Position numbers and translations under genes: made by a program. Of a stretch of 64,000 nt of DNA, positions 25,306-35,694 are shown one piece after another (the first letter of the stretch is position 1; each line of letters begins with the position of its first letter). This stretch comes from Amycolatopsis rifamycinica (GTDB lineage Bacteria > Actinomycetota > Actinomycetes > Mycobacteriales > Pseudonocardiaceae), in NCBI RefSeq assembly GCF_000695625.1, contig NZ_JMQI01000051.1, positions 1 to 64,000 of the forward strand, read 5' to 3'. The notes below the pieces were generated by a model. It had not been told where the DNA came from, ran no database searches, and was given only the letters and a program-made list of their open reading frames with translations.

Positions 25306-26061
25306 ATGTGCCGCCACATCGGCTACCTCGGCGAGCCGGTCTCGCCCGCCGAGGCGCTCTTCCGCGCCCCGCATGCGCTGCTGGTGCAGTCCTACGCGCC
25401 GGCGGACATGCGCGGCGGCGGTTCGGTGAACGCCGACGGGTTCGGGCTGGGCTGGTACCCCGGCCCGGGCTCGCCGCCGCTGCGCCACCGGCGTTCGACT
25501 CCACTGTGGACGGACGAGACACTGCCGCCGCTGGCGGCGGCGGTCACCTCCGGCGCGTTCGTCGCCGCGGTCCGCAACGGCACCACCGGCCTGCCGGTGA
25601 CCGAGGCGGCCGCGGCGCCGTTCACCGCCGGGCCCTGGCTGTTCAGCCACAACGGCGTCGTCCGCGGCTATCCGGACTCGCTGGCCGAACTGGCCAAGAC
25701 CCTGCCGGTCACCGGGCTGCTGACGCTGGAGGCGCCGACGGACTCGGTGGTGCTCTGGGCGCTGCTGCGGGCCCGGCTGGCCACGGGGGAGGACCCGCTG
25801 ACGGCGGTGGCGGGCCTGACCACCGCCGTCGAGGCGGCCGCGCCCGGCTCCCGGCTCAACTTCCTGCTCACCGACGGCACCACGCTGATCGGCACGACCT
25901 GGACGCACGCGCTGTCCGTGCTGGAGACCCCGGCCGGGGTGTGGCTGGCGTCCGAACCCCTCGACGGTGACCCGCGCTGGCGGCCCGTCCCCGACCACCA
26001 CGCCGTGCGCGCCACCGCGGCCGGCGTCGACCTGCTTCCCCTGACCCAGGAGCTGTCATGA
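25306..26061 (+). CDS. egtC: Gamma-glutamyl hercynylcysteine sulfoxide amidohydrolase
   Basis: This 251-residue class II glutamine-amidotransferase-like hydrolase removes the glutamyl group. The N-terminal nucleophile Cys2 is exposed after Met removal (MCRHIGYLG). NADGFGLGWY, FVAAVRNGTTG, FSHNGVVRG and PTDSVVLWALL are the standard glutamine-binding and structural blocks. It is the third gene of the ergothioneine operon, and its stop overlaps the egtD start (ATGA at 26058-26061). Confidence 0.94.
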   Translation: MCRHIGYLGEPVSPAEALFRAPHALLVQSYAPADMRGGGSVNADGFGLGWYPGPGSPPLRHRRSTPLWTDETLPPLAAAVTSGAFVAAVRNGTTGLPVTEAAAAPFTAGPWLFSHNGVVRGYPDSLAELAKTLPVTGLLTLEAPTDSVVLWALLRARLATGEDPLTAVAGLTTAVEAAAPGSRLNFLLTDGTTLIGTTWTHALSVLETPAGVWLASEPLDGDPRWRPVPDHHAVRATAAGVDLLPLTQELS

Positions 26062-27035
26062 CCGAAGTCGATCTCGACCACCACCGCTCCGGCGACGCCG
26101 TCACCGCGGAACTGCGCGCCGACGTCGTCGCCGGCCTGACCGCGGCGCAGAAGTGGCTGCCGCCCAAGTGGTTCTACGACGCCGACGGCAGCGAGCTGTT
26201 CGAGAAGATCACCCAGCTGCCGGAGTACTACCCGACCCGCAGCGAGCGCGAGGTGCTGGCCGCTCACGCCGGGGACGTCGCGAAGCTGACCGAGGCGCAC
26301 ACGCTCGTCGAGCTCGGCTCGGGGTCCAGCGAGAAGACCCGGCTGCTGCTCGACGCCCTGACCGGGCACGGCACCCTTGAGGCGTTCGTCCCCCTGGACG
26401 TGTCCGAATCCGCGCTGGCCGAGGCGGCCGAAGCGATTTCGAAGGACTACCCGGGTCTCGCCGTCCGCGGGGTCGTCGGCGACTTCACCCAGCACCTCGG
26501 TCTGATCCCCGGAGGCCGGCCGCGGGTGGTGGCCTTCCTCGGCGGCACGATCGGCAACTTCCTGCCCGCCGAGCGCGCGGCCTTCCTCCACTCGGTCCGG
26601 GAGGTGCTGGACGAAGGGGAGTGGCTGCTGCTCGGCACCGACCTGGTCAAGGACGTCCGGATCCTCGAACGCGCCTACGACGACGCCGCCGGCGTCACGG
26701 CCGAGTTCGACAAGAACGTGCTGCGGGTGCTCAACGCCCGCCTCGGCGCGAACTTCGACCTCGACGAATTCGAGCACGTCGCCCACTGGGACGCCGGGAA
26801 CGAGTGGATCGAGATGCGCCTGCGGGCCCGCCGCGAGCTGACCGTCGAGATCCCCGGCGCGGACCTCACGGTGACCTTCGCCGCGGGCGAGCACATCCGC
26901 ACGGAGATCTCCGCCAAGTTCCGCCCGAGCGGTGTCGAGGCCGAACTCGCCGCCGCCGGGTTCGCCCTCGAGCACTGGTGGACCGACTCCCAGCAGCGGT
27001 TCGGGGTGAGCCTGGCAAAATCCGTGCGTGGCTAA
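26058..27035 (+). CDS. egtD: Histidine N-alpha-methyltransferase
   Basis: This 325-residue SAM-dependent enzyme trimethylates histidine to hercynine, the first step of ergothioneine synthesis. It has the family's WLPPKWFYDADGSELFEKIT and YYPTRSEREVL substrate blocks, the SAM motif ELGSGSSEKT, FVPLDVSESAL, FLGGTIGNF and the C-terminal FRPSGVEAELAAAGF. It is the last canonical egt gene here; no PLP-dependent egtE follows. The next gene starts inside its last codons, so that gene is part of the same transcript. Confidence 0.95.
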   Translation: MTEVDLDHHRSGDAVTAELRADVVAGLTAAQKWLPPKWFYDADGSELFEKITQLPEYYPTRSEREVLAAHAGDVAKLTEAHTLVELGSGSSEKTRLLLDALTGHGTLEAFVPLDVSESALAEAAEAISKDYPGLAVRGVVGDFTQHLGLIPGGRPRVVAFLGGTIGNFLPAERAAFLHSVREVLDEGEWLLLGTDLVKDVRILERAYDDAAGVTAEFDKNVLRVLNARLGANFDLDEFEHVAHWDAGNEWIEMRLRARRELTVEIPGADLTVTFAAGEHIRTEISAKFRPSGVEAELAAAGFALEHWWTDSQQRFGVSLAKSVRG

Positions 27036-27504
27036 TCCTCTCCGGGCACTGGCCCGGGCCGTCGGCACGAAGCCGTGGCTGATGCGCACCTCGCGGTTCG
27101 TCGTGTGGGCGGACAAGAAACTGCACAGGGCGTTCGGCGGCCGGGTGAGCCTCGTGGCGCTCGCCGGGCTGCCGTCGCTGCGCCTCACCACGACCGGCCG
27201 GAAGAGCGGGCTGGACCGCGAGACCAACCTGCTCTACTACCCGCGCGGCGACGACTTCGTGCTGACGGCGTCCAACTGGGGTCGCCCGCACGACCCGGCC
27301 TGGGCGCTCAACCTGCGGGCCAACCCGAAGTGCCAGGTGGCGCTGGCCGGACGGCCGGTCGACGTCGTCGCGCGGGAGCTGCGCGGTGAGGAGTACGACC
27401 GGATGTGGGACGAGCTGCTGGCCTTCTGGCCGGGCTACGCCATGGAGCAGCACGAGGCCGCCCGGCCGTTGCCGGTTTTCGTCCTCACGCGGGTGGCTCG
27501 ATAG
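27028..27504 (+). CDS. Nitroreductase/deazaflavin-dependent oxidoreductase (DUF385, Ddn family)
   Basis: This 158-residue split-beta-barrel protein has the Ddn-family blocks: LRLTTTGRKSGLDRETNLLYY, FVLTASNWGRPHDPAWALNL, NPKCQVALAGRPVDVVAREL and a C-terminal PVFVLTRV. Family members use F420 and sometimes fatty acids or haem-like ligands. The GTG start lies 8 bp inside egtD, so translation is coupled to the ergothioneine operon. This is not the family of EgtE, so it is not offered as a replacement for the missing lyase, though a linked redox role is possible. Confidence 0.87.
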   Translation: MANPLRALARAVGTKPWLMRTSRFVVWADKKLHRAFGGRVSLVALAGLPSLRLTTTGRKSGLDRETNLLYYPRGDDFVLTASNWGRPHDPAWALNLRANPKCQVALAGRPVDVVARELRGEEYDRMWDELLAFWPGYAMEQHEAARPLPVFVLTRVAR

Positions 27505-27628
27505 GTGCTGACCATCCGTTCGGCCGGTGCCGGGATTCACCGCTTTGTGCAAGTCTCACCCGGGTAACGCGCCGTGCCGTCGTGACCTCACGGCGCTGCG
27601 TGCCGGCGTCACCTAGGGAGGAATCGTC

Positions 27629-29269
27629 TTGCCGAGATCCACACAGAGCCGGGTGCGGGCGTTCGCACTGGTGGGGGCGCTCGTGGCCGGCGTGGGACTG
27701 GCCGGGCCGGCCGGCACCGCCGCCGCGGCGGAAGAATCGGCGGTCAAGCCCGCCGTCGTCGGCGCGACCCCGGCCGTCGCCTGGGGTACCTGCTCGAGCG
27801 ACACCCTCGCCGGCGTGCCCGCCGACCAGGTCAAGTTCTACAGCTGCGCCCGCTACCGGGTGCCGATCGACCACGACAACGCTTCGCTGGGCACCATCGA
27901 CATCGCCCTGCTCAAGCGCGCCGCCCGCACGCCCGACAAGCGGGTCGGCTCGCTGTTCCTCAACCCCGGCGGCCCCGGCGGCTCGGGCCTGCGGATGCCG
28001 CTCAGCGGCCCGGCCATCTTCCGGCCGCAGGTGCTCGACCGCTTCGACCTCGTCGGCTTCGACCCGCGCGGGGTCGGCGAGAGCAACCCGTTGCGCTGCT
28101 TCACCACCCAGGAAGACGCGGACGAGGTCTTCGGCGCGCAGATCGCCGTGCCGCTCAGCCGCGCCGAGATCTCCGGCACCCTGGCCGGCTACCGCGACTA
28201 CGGCCGGTTCTGCAAGAACAACGCGGGTTCGCTGCTCAACCACATGTCCACCAAGGACGTCGTGCGCGACCTCGACCAGCTGCGCGCGGCGGTCGGCGAC
28301 CAGAAACTGACCTACGTCGGCTTCTCCTACGGGACGCTGATCGGTTCGACCTACACGTCGATGTTCCCGAAGCAGTCGCGCGCGATCGTCATCGACGGCA
28401 ACGTCGACCCGGCCCTGCGCACCAGCGACGGGGTGCAGTACGACCGGGAACGCGCGCAGGGCTTCGAGATCGCCCTCGACGCGTTCCTCAAGCGCTGCGA
28501 CCAGGTGGGCGCGAAGTGCGCGTTCAGCGACGGCAACCCGCGGGCGAAGTTCGACGAGCTCCGGACGTACCTGCGCCGGCAGCCGATCACCATCCCCGGC
28601 GGCGGCACGGTCGACATCAACCGGTTCACCGGCGGCGTTTCGAGCGCTCTGTACTCGCCGGCGGCGTTCGCCGGCCTGGCCGAGGACCTGCAGGCGCTGT
28701 ACACCGCCATCCACCCGGCGGCGCAGGCCCAGACCCTGCAGGCGAAGCCGCTGAAGGCGCTCACCCCCGGCAAGCAGGGGCTGGCCGACCTGAACCCCGA
28801 CAGCCCGTACACCGGCGACGACTCGTACTTCGCCGTCAACTGCTCCGACAAGCCGTTCCGGATCCGGCAGGAGCAGGTGCCGGGCATCGCGGCCCAGTGG
28901 GAGCGCGAGTCGCCGACGTTCGGCCGGTACCAGGCGTTCGCCGACACGGCGGGCTGCCCGGTGTGGCCGGCCAAGCACCCGGACGTCTACCGCGGTCCCT
29001 GGCGGGCCAAGACCGACGTCCCGGTGATCGTGGTCGGCAACTACTACGACCCGGCGACGCAGTACAAGTTCGCGCAGCGGATGGCGGCCGAGCTGGGCAA
29101 CACCCGGCTGCTGTCGGTCGACGCGTTCGGCCACTGCATCCTCGGTGACGCCCTCGGCGTCGACCAGGCCGTGGCCGACTACCTGACCGACCTCGAGGTC
29201 CCGGCGAACGGCCAGGTGTTCCAGCCGAACGTCCAGCCCTTCGAGACGGCGGCCGCGGCCCAGGGCTGA
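27629..29269 (+). CDS. Secreted tripeptidyl aminopeptidase (alpha/beta hydrolase, S33)
   Basis: This 546-residue exported protease has a Sec signal at residues 1-34 (arginines, then AFALVGALVAGVGLAG, cleavage after ATAAAA-like TAAAA). The hydrolase domain includes the oxyanion GGPGGSG and DPRGVGES. The nucleophile elbow is GFSYGT. The acid is probably in VVGNYYDPATQY and the His in AFGHCIL, within the TAP-like C-terminal domain. It resembles Streptomyces SlpD/SlpE and tripeptidyl aminopeptidases that trim exported proteins. The TTG start is supported by AGGGAGG at 27615-27621, seven bases away. A strong terminator follows. Confidence 0.92.
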   Translation: MPRSTQSRVRAFALVGALVAGVGLAGPAGTAAAAEESAVKPAVVGATPAVAWGTCSSDTLAGVPADQVKFYSCARYRVPIDHDNASLGTIDIALLKRAARTPDKRVGSLFLNPGGPGGSGLRMPLSGPAIFRPQVLDRFDLVGFDPRGVGESNPLRCFTTQEDADEVFGAQIAVPLSRAEISGTLAGYRDYGRFCKNNAGSLLNHMSTKDVVRDLDQLRAAVGDQKLTYVGFSYGTLIGSTYTSMFPKQSRAIVIDGNVDPALRTSDGVQYDRERAQGFEIALDAFLKRCDQVGAKCAFSDGNPRAKFDELRTYLRRQPITIPGGGTVDINRFTGGVSSALYSPAAFAGLAEDLQALYTAIHPAAQAQTLQAKPLKALTPGKQGLADLNPDSPYTGDDSYFAVNCSDKPFRIRQEQVPGIAAQWERESPTFGRYQAFADTAGCPVWPAKHPDVYRGPWRAKTDVPVIVVGNYYDPATQYKFAQRMAAELGNTRLLSVDAFGHCILGDALGVDQAVADYLTDLEVPANGQVFQPNVQPFETAAAAQG

Positions 29270-29284
29270 CGCCGATCGGAAACC

Positions 29285-29314
29285 GGGCCGGGGCGACTGT
29301 CGTCGCCCCGGCCC
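29285..29314 (+). terminator. Intrinsic terminator after the aminopeptidase
   Basis: A perfect 13-bp stem, GGGCCGGGGCGAC (29285-29297) with its complement (29302-29314), has a TGTC loop and is followed by TTTT at 29315-29318. It lies 15 bp after the stop codon. Confidence 0.92.
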
Positions 29315-29462
29315 TTTTCCCGCCCCGGGCAGCCGGTCGGGCGATGGCGGAACCGGCGGACGTGCGCACCGGGGTAGCGCTCGTCACAGCCCGGCGGCAC
29401 CGGGCTCGGCTACAGTGATCCGGTTGATCATCGACGAACACGGGAAGCGAGGTGAGCGGCAC

Positions 29463-29525
29463 ATGCCAGCGGACAGTCCCCGGACGGCCGGGCGCCCGCT
29501 CACCGGAGGTTTCCGGCTGGGCTGA
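29463..29525 (+). CDS. Possible leader peptide upstream of mgtC
   Basis: A 20-codon reading frame from ATG 29463 contains three prolines and ends in TGA at 29523-29525. GAGGTG lies nine bases before the ATG. It overlaps sequence able to fold into a hairpin (CCGGA with TCCGG around 29503-29516), and ends 51 bp before the mgtC start. Salmonella mgtC is controlled by a proline-rich leader, so an analogous attenuator is conceivable. There is no homology evidence. Confidence 0.25.
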   Translation: MPADSPRTAGRPLTGGFRLG

Positions 29526-29576
29526 GTTCGGCCGCCCCCTGTCCGGCAGTGCGCGCACGCCGGGAAAGAGCCGGAA

Positions 29577-30280
29577 ATGACCATCTTCGAAATGCTGCTG
29601 CGCGTCGGCGCCGGCGTCGGGCTGGGTGCCGTCATCGGGATCGAGCGCCAGTTCCGCGCCCGCATGGCCGGGCTGCGCACCAACGCCCTCGTCGCGGTCG
29701 GCGCGACGCTGTTCGTGCTGCTGTCGGCCCACGGCTTCGGCGGGCTGGCCTCGAGCGGGGACGCCGACCCGACCCGGGTCGCGGCCCAGATCGTCTCGGG
29801 CATCGGGTTCCTCGGCGCCGGAGTCATCCTGCGCGACGGGCTCAACGTCCGCGGCCTCAACACCGCGGCGACGCTGTGGTGCTCGGCCGCGGTGGGCGCC
29901 CTCGCGGGGGCGGGCCTGTACGCGGTCGCGGTGGCCGGGACCGCCGTCGTGGTCGGGGTGAACGTGGTGCTGCGGCCGCTCGGCCGCGCGTCGACCGCCG
30001 CCCCGACGCCGGGGACGAGACGCCGACGCGGTACGCGTTCCAGGCCGTCACGCGCGACGCGACGGAAGCGCACGTGCGGGCGTTGCTCGTGCAGTCGCTG
30101 ACCCGCACCGACTTCCGGCTGCTTTCGGTGCTGAGCACCGACCGGGCCGACCACACGGTCGAGGTGCGGGCCGAGCTGGTCGGCGACCAGCGCGACGACG
30201 CCCAGATGGAGGCCGCGGTGTCGCGGCTGTCGCTGGAGCCCTCGGTGTCCAGTGTGCGCTGGGAGGCTGTGCCCGCCTAG
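29577..30280 (+). pseudogene. mgtC: MgtC/SapB family membrane protein, frameshifted
   Basis: The first part (29577 to about 29990) encodes a five-helix MgtC domain: GAVIGIERQFRARMAGLRTNALVAVG-type start, VSGIGFLGAGVIL, LNVRGLNTAATLWCSAAVG. The soluble C-terminal ACT-like domain (RYAFQAVTRDATEAHV, FRLLSVLST, VEVRAELV) continues in another frame from about 29984 to 30280. A single missing base around 29982-30005 explains this: restoring it gives one protein of about 234 residues, the family length. The lesion is either a real inactivating frameshift or a sequencing error in a GC run; as written, the protein ends with a foreign arginine-rich tail at 30101. MgtC proteins act in growth at low Mg2+ and, in pathogens, in survival in macrophages. 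It is convergent with the gene at 30285. Confidence 0.8.
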
Positions 30281-30284
30281 CGGC

Positions 30285-31010
30285 TCACCCGGGCAGGCAT
30301 TCGGCGAGCAGGGCGAGGACGTCGCGCCAGGCACGCTCGGCGTGCCGGGCGTGGTAGCCGACGCCGGGGAGCACGGTCTGGCCGGTCCCGAGTGGCGGGT
30401 GGTGGAAGGCGTGCTCGGCGCCGCCGTAGGTCACCAGGCGCCAGTCGACGCCCGCGGCCTGCATCTCGGCGGCGAACGCCTCGCGTTGCGCGGGCGGCTG
30501 GATGGGGTCCTCCGACCCGACCCCGGCCCACACCGGACAGCGGATGCGCGCCGCCTCACCGGGGCGGCCGGTGATCAGGCCGTTGACCGTCGCGATCGCG
30601 CGCAGGCCGGCGCCGGCGCGCCCGAGCTCCAGCACGACCGCGCCGCCGGTGCCGTAGCCGATGCCGGCGACGTGGTCCGGGTCGGTCCGGGGTTCGGCGC
30701 GCAGCACGTCGAGCGCCGCGAAGCCGATGTCCCGCAGCCGATCGGGGTCTTCCAGCAGCGGCAGGCACCGCGCCAGCATCTCCTGCGGGTCGGTGAACCA
30801 GCGGCCGCCGTGCAGGTCGAAGGCCAGCGCGACGTACCCCAGCTCGGCCAGCGCGTCGGCCCGGCCGCGCTGGAAGTCGTTCAGCCCCGGTCCTTCGGGC
30901 CCGACGAGCACCGCAGGACGGCGGCCCGCGCCGGCCGGGACCGCGAGGTGCCCGACCATCGTCAGGCCGTCGGCCGGGTATTCGACGGTGCGTGTCGTGA
31001 TCGTCCCCAT
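30285..31010 (-). CDS. Dienelactone hydrolase family protein
   Basis: This 241-residue alpha/beta hydrolase has an intact overall DLH layout: an N-terminal strand pair (VEYPADGLTMVGHL), VGPEGPGLNDF, the elbow strand VAGIGYGTGG, CPVWAGVGSEDP and a C-terminal GAEHAFHHP holding the presumed catalytic His. The nucleophile position of the elbow, Cys in true dienelactone hydrolases, appears as Gly in GYGTGG. ATG 31010 is chosen to begin at the first conserved strand. It faces the mgtC locus tail to tail with a 4-bp gap. Confidence 0.8.
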   Translation of the reverse strand: MGTITTRTVEYPADGLTMVGHLAVPAGAGRRPAVLVGPEGPGLNDFQRGRADALAELGYVALAFDLHGGRWFTDPQEMLARCLPLLEDPDRLRDIGFAALDVLRAEPRTDPDHVAGIGYGTGGAVVLELGRAGAGLRAIATVNGLITGRPGEAARIRCPVWAGVGSEDPIQPPAQREAFAAEMQAAGVDWRLVTYGGAEHAFHHPPLGTGQTVLPGVGYHARHAERAWRDVLALLAECLPG

Positions 31011-31075
31011 GAGAGGCGACTGTAGTGATCGCCCGGCCCGGCCGGGCCGGTGTTCACCGCGGGCGGAAACGCGCG

Positions 31076-31111
31076 AAGGCCTCCGCACCGGAATGCCGGT
31101 GCGGAGGCCTT
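31076..31111. terminator. Intrinsic terminator of acn
   Basis: A perfect 16-bp stem, AAGGCCTCCGCACCGG (31076-31091) with its complement (31096-31111), has loop AATG. It lies 16 bp beyond the acn stop on the minus strand. It has no long T run, but its length makes termination likely. Confidence 0.85.
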
Positions 31112-31127
31112 CGCCGAACGAAATCCC

Positions 31128-33992
<2,865 letters not shown>

Positions 33993-34127
33993 GTCTAACT
34001 CCAGTGGCGGGGACGCCGCGCCGTCGCGGCAGGGGAGTCCCGGGTCAGTTCGGTCGGTTCGGTGGGGCGAGTCTTGCGCACCCCCACCGTAGGACCGGAT
34101 GCGGGATGGCACACCTCGCGGTGCCCT

Positions 34128-34149
34128 AAACAGTACGCGTGTCCTGTTT
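34128..34149. promoter_or_regulatory. Candidate AcnR operator upstream of acn
   Basis: The core CAGTACGCGTGTCCTG (34131-34146) matches the corynebacterial AcnR consensus CAGNACNNNCGTACTG, as I recall it, at all but two fixed positions. The arms extend to AAACAGTAC / GTCCTGTTT, a near-perfect dyad. It lies about 140 bp before the acn start in the acn/NlpC divergent gap. The acnR gene 18 kb away carries a similar site. Confidence 0.68.
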
Positions 34150-34161
34150 AACGGACAAGCC

Positions 34162-34290
34162 GACACGCGGTGTGGGCTGCGCCATCCGGCCCGGTGGTCC
34201 CTCAATGAGGGGAATTGGTGCCTACGTTGTGTAAGTTTCCGCTGATGCTTGTGATAGTGGTGTGACTGCAGTGACACGCGGTGTGCGCTG
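34162..34290 (+). repeat. Direct repeat flanking the NlpC/P60 upstream region
   Basis: GACACGCGGTGTGSGCTG occurs at 34162-34179 and again at 34273-34290, 111 bp apart. Each copy contains the short dyad ACAC-GCG-GTGT. Between them lie a small hairpin (CCCTC-AAT-GAGGG, 34199-34211) and a direct GTGAC repeat with 9-bp period (34262-34275). This is the control region of the endopeptidase gene at 34301. No cyclic-di-AMP riboswitch core was seen. Confidence 0.55.
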
Positions 34291-34300
34291 GTGAGCGGAG

Positions 34301-35650
34301 GTGGCGGTCTTGTTTGGACGGTGCGGAGGTCCTCGGGTGCCGCGCGTCCGCCGGGGACTCAGCGTGAGCACGCTCACGCTGGTGCTCTTGTTCGGCGCGG
34401 GCGGTACGGGCCTGGCGGCGCCCCCGCCGCCGCCCAACCCCAGCGACTCCGAGATCGACTCCAGCAAGGCCGACGCCAACGCGAAGGCCGGTGAGGTCGG
34501 CCGGCTGACCAACCAGCTGGCCCAGGCCGAGCAGAAGCTGACGCAGCTGCAGGACGAGGTCGAGCTCAAGCAGGAGCAGGCCAACAAGGCCCTGGTCGAC
34601 CTGCAGGCCGCCCAGGACGACGCGGCGCAGGCGGAGAACGACGCCAAGGCCGCGCGCGCCGAGGCGGACGCGGCCTCGGCGGCCATCGAGAAGGCCCGGA
34701 CGGACCTCAAGACGTTCGCCGCCGCGAGCTTCCAGCAGGGCAGCACCGTCGGCTCGCTCTCGGCGTACCTGAGCGCCGACAGCCCCAAGGACATGCTCGC
34801 CCGCGCGCAGCTGCTCGACGCCGTCGGCGGCAACCGGCTCAACGCCCTCGACCGGCTCCAGCAGGCGCAGACCGAGAAGTCCAACAAAGACGCCGCGGCC
34901 CGCAAGGCCGCCGAAATCGCCCAGCAGAAGCAGGACGCGGCCCGCCGCGCGAAGAGCAGCGCCGACGCCGCGCGGACCGTCGCCGAGCAGGCGCAGGACA
35001 GCCAGGCGAGCCGGAACAGCCTGCTCGAGAAGGACAAGTCCGACGTCGAACAGCAGCTCTTCGCCGCCCAGGCCAAGGTCAGCGGCCTGCAGGGCCAGCG
35101 GCAGCGCTACCAGGACTGGCTCGCCCAGAAGCAGCGTGAGGACGAGGAACGCGCCCGGCAGACGGCACTGGCGGCGTCCGGGAGCGGCGGCCGTCCCTCG
35201 GGCGGCCCGGCCCCGGCTGGCCCGGCCGGCTCGTCGATCGAGGCGGTGATCGCGCGGGCGCTGTCCAAGCTCGGGATGCCGTACGCGTGGGGCGGTGGCA
35301 ATGCGAGCGGCCCGACCCGCGGCATCCGCGACGGCGGCGTCGCCGACCGCTACGGCGACTACAACAAGATCGGCTTCGACTGCTCCGGGCTGATGATCTA
35401 CGCCTTCGCCGGGGTCCGCTCGCTGCCGCACTACAGCGGCTACCAGTACTCGGCGGGACGGCAGGTGCCGCTGTCCCAGATGCGCCGCGGCGACCTGCTG
35501 TTCTGGGGTGGCCCGGGCGGCATCCACCACGTTGCGCTCTACCTCGGCGGCGGGCAGATGGTCGAGGCGCCGCAGTCCGGCCTGCGGGTCCGGGTCGCCC
35601 CGGTGCGCTACGGCGGGATCATGCCGTACGCGACGCGCCTGATCGGCTGA
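34301..35650 (+). CDS. NlpC/P60 peptidoglycan endopeptidase (RipA-like)
   Basis: This 449-residue exported cell-wall hydrolase has a signal segment at about residues 19-40 (LSVSTLTLVLLFGAGGTGLAA). A long coiled coil follows (about 50-290), rich in Ala, Gln, Lys and Glu, of the kind that keeps RipA-type enzymes inactive or docks them. The NlpC/P60 domain (about 305-449) carries Cys361 in FDCSGL and His in GIHHVALYLGGG. It cleaves within the peptide stem of peptidoglycan and is expected to act in septum splitting. GTG 34301 is reported, but TTG 34310 is better spaced from GGAGG at 34297-34301. It is divergent from acn, and the order acn-rip-moxR follows M. tuberculosis Rv1475c-Rv1479. Confidence 0.92.
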   Translation: MAVLFGRCGGPRVPRVRRGLSVSTLTLVLLFGAGGTGLAAPPPPPNPSDSEIDSSKADANAKAGEVGRLTNQLAQAEQKLTQLQDEVELKQEQANKALVDLQAAQDDAAQAENDAKAARAEADAASAAIEKARTDLKTFAAASFQQGSTVGSLSAYLSADSPKDMLARAQLLDAVGGNRLNALDRLQQAQTEKSNKDAAARKAAEIAQQKQDAARRAKSSADAARTVAEQAQDSQASRNSLLEKDKSDVEQQLFAAQAKVSGLQGQRQRYQDWLAQKQREDEERARQTALAASGSGGRPSGGPAPAGPAGSSIEAVIARALSKLGMPYAWGGGNASGPTRGIRDGGVADRYGDYNKIGFDCSGLMIYAFAGVRSLPHYSGYQYSAGRQVPLSQMRRGDLLFWGGPGGIHHVALYLGGGQMVEAPQSGLRVRVAPVRYGGIMPYATRLIG

Positions 35651-35694
35651 AACCCGCTCGACGGCGAGCGGGGCCGATCGCCAGGATCGGCCGC

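Noticed and set aside
27028..27504. Assigning the gene after egtD as egtE
   Set aside because: EgtE is a much larger PLP-dependent enzyme; this is a 158-residue Ddn/DUF385 protein.
34150..34300. Possible cyclic-di-AMP (ydaO) riboswitch before the NlpC/P60 gene
   Set aside because: Such riboswitches often precede cell-wall hydrolases, but I could not find the conserved core or a suitable set of stems here.
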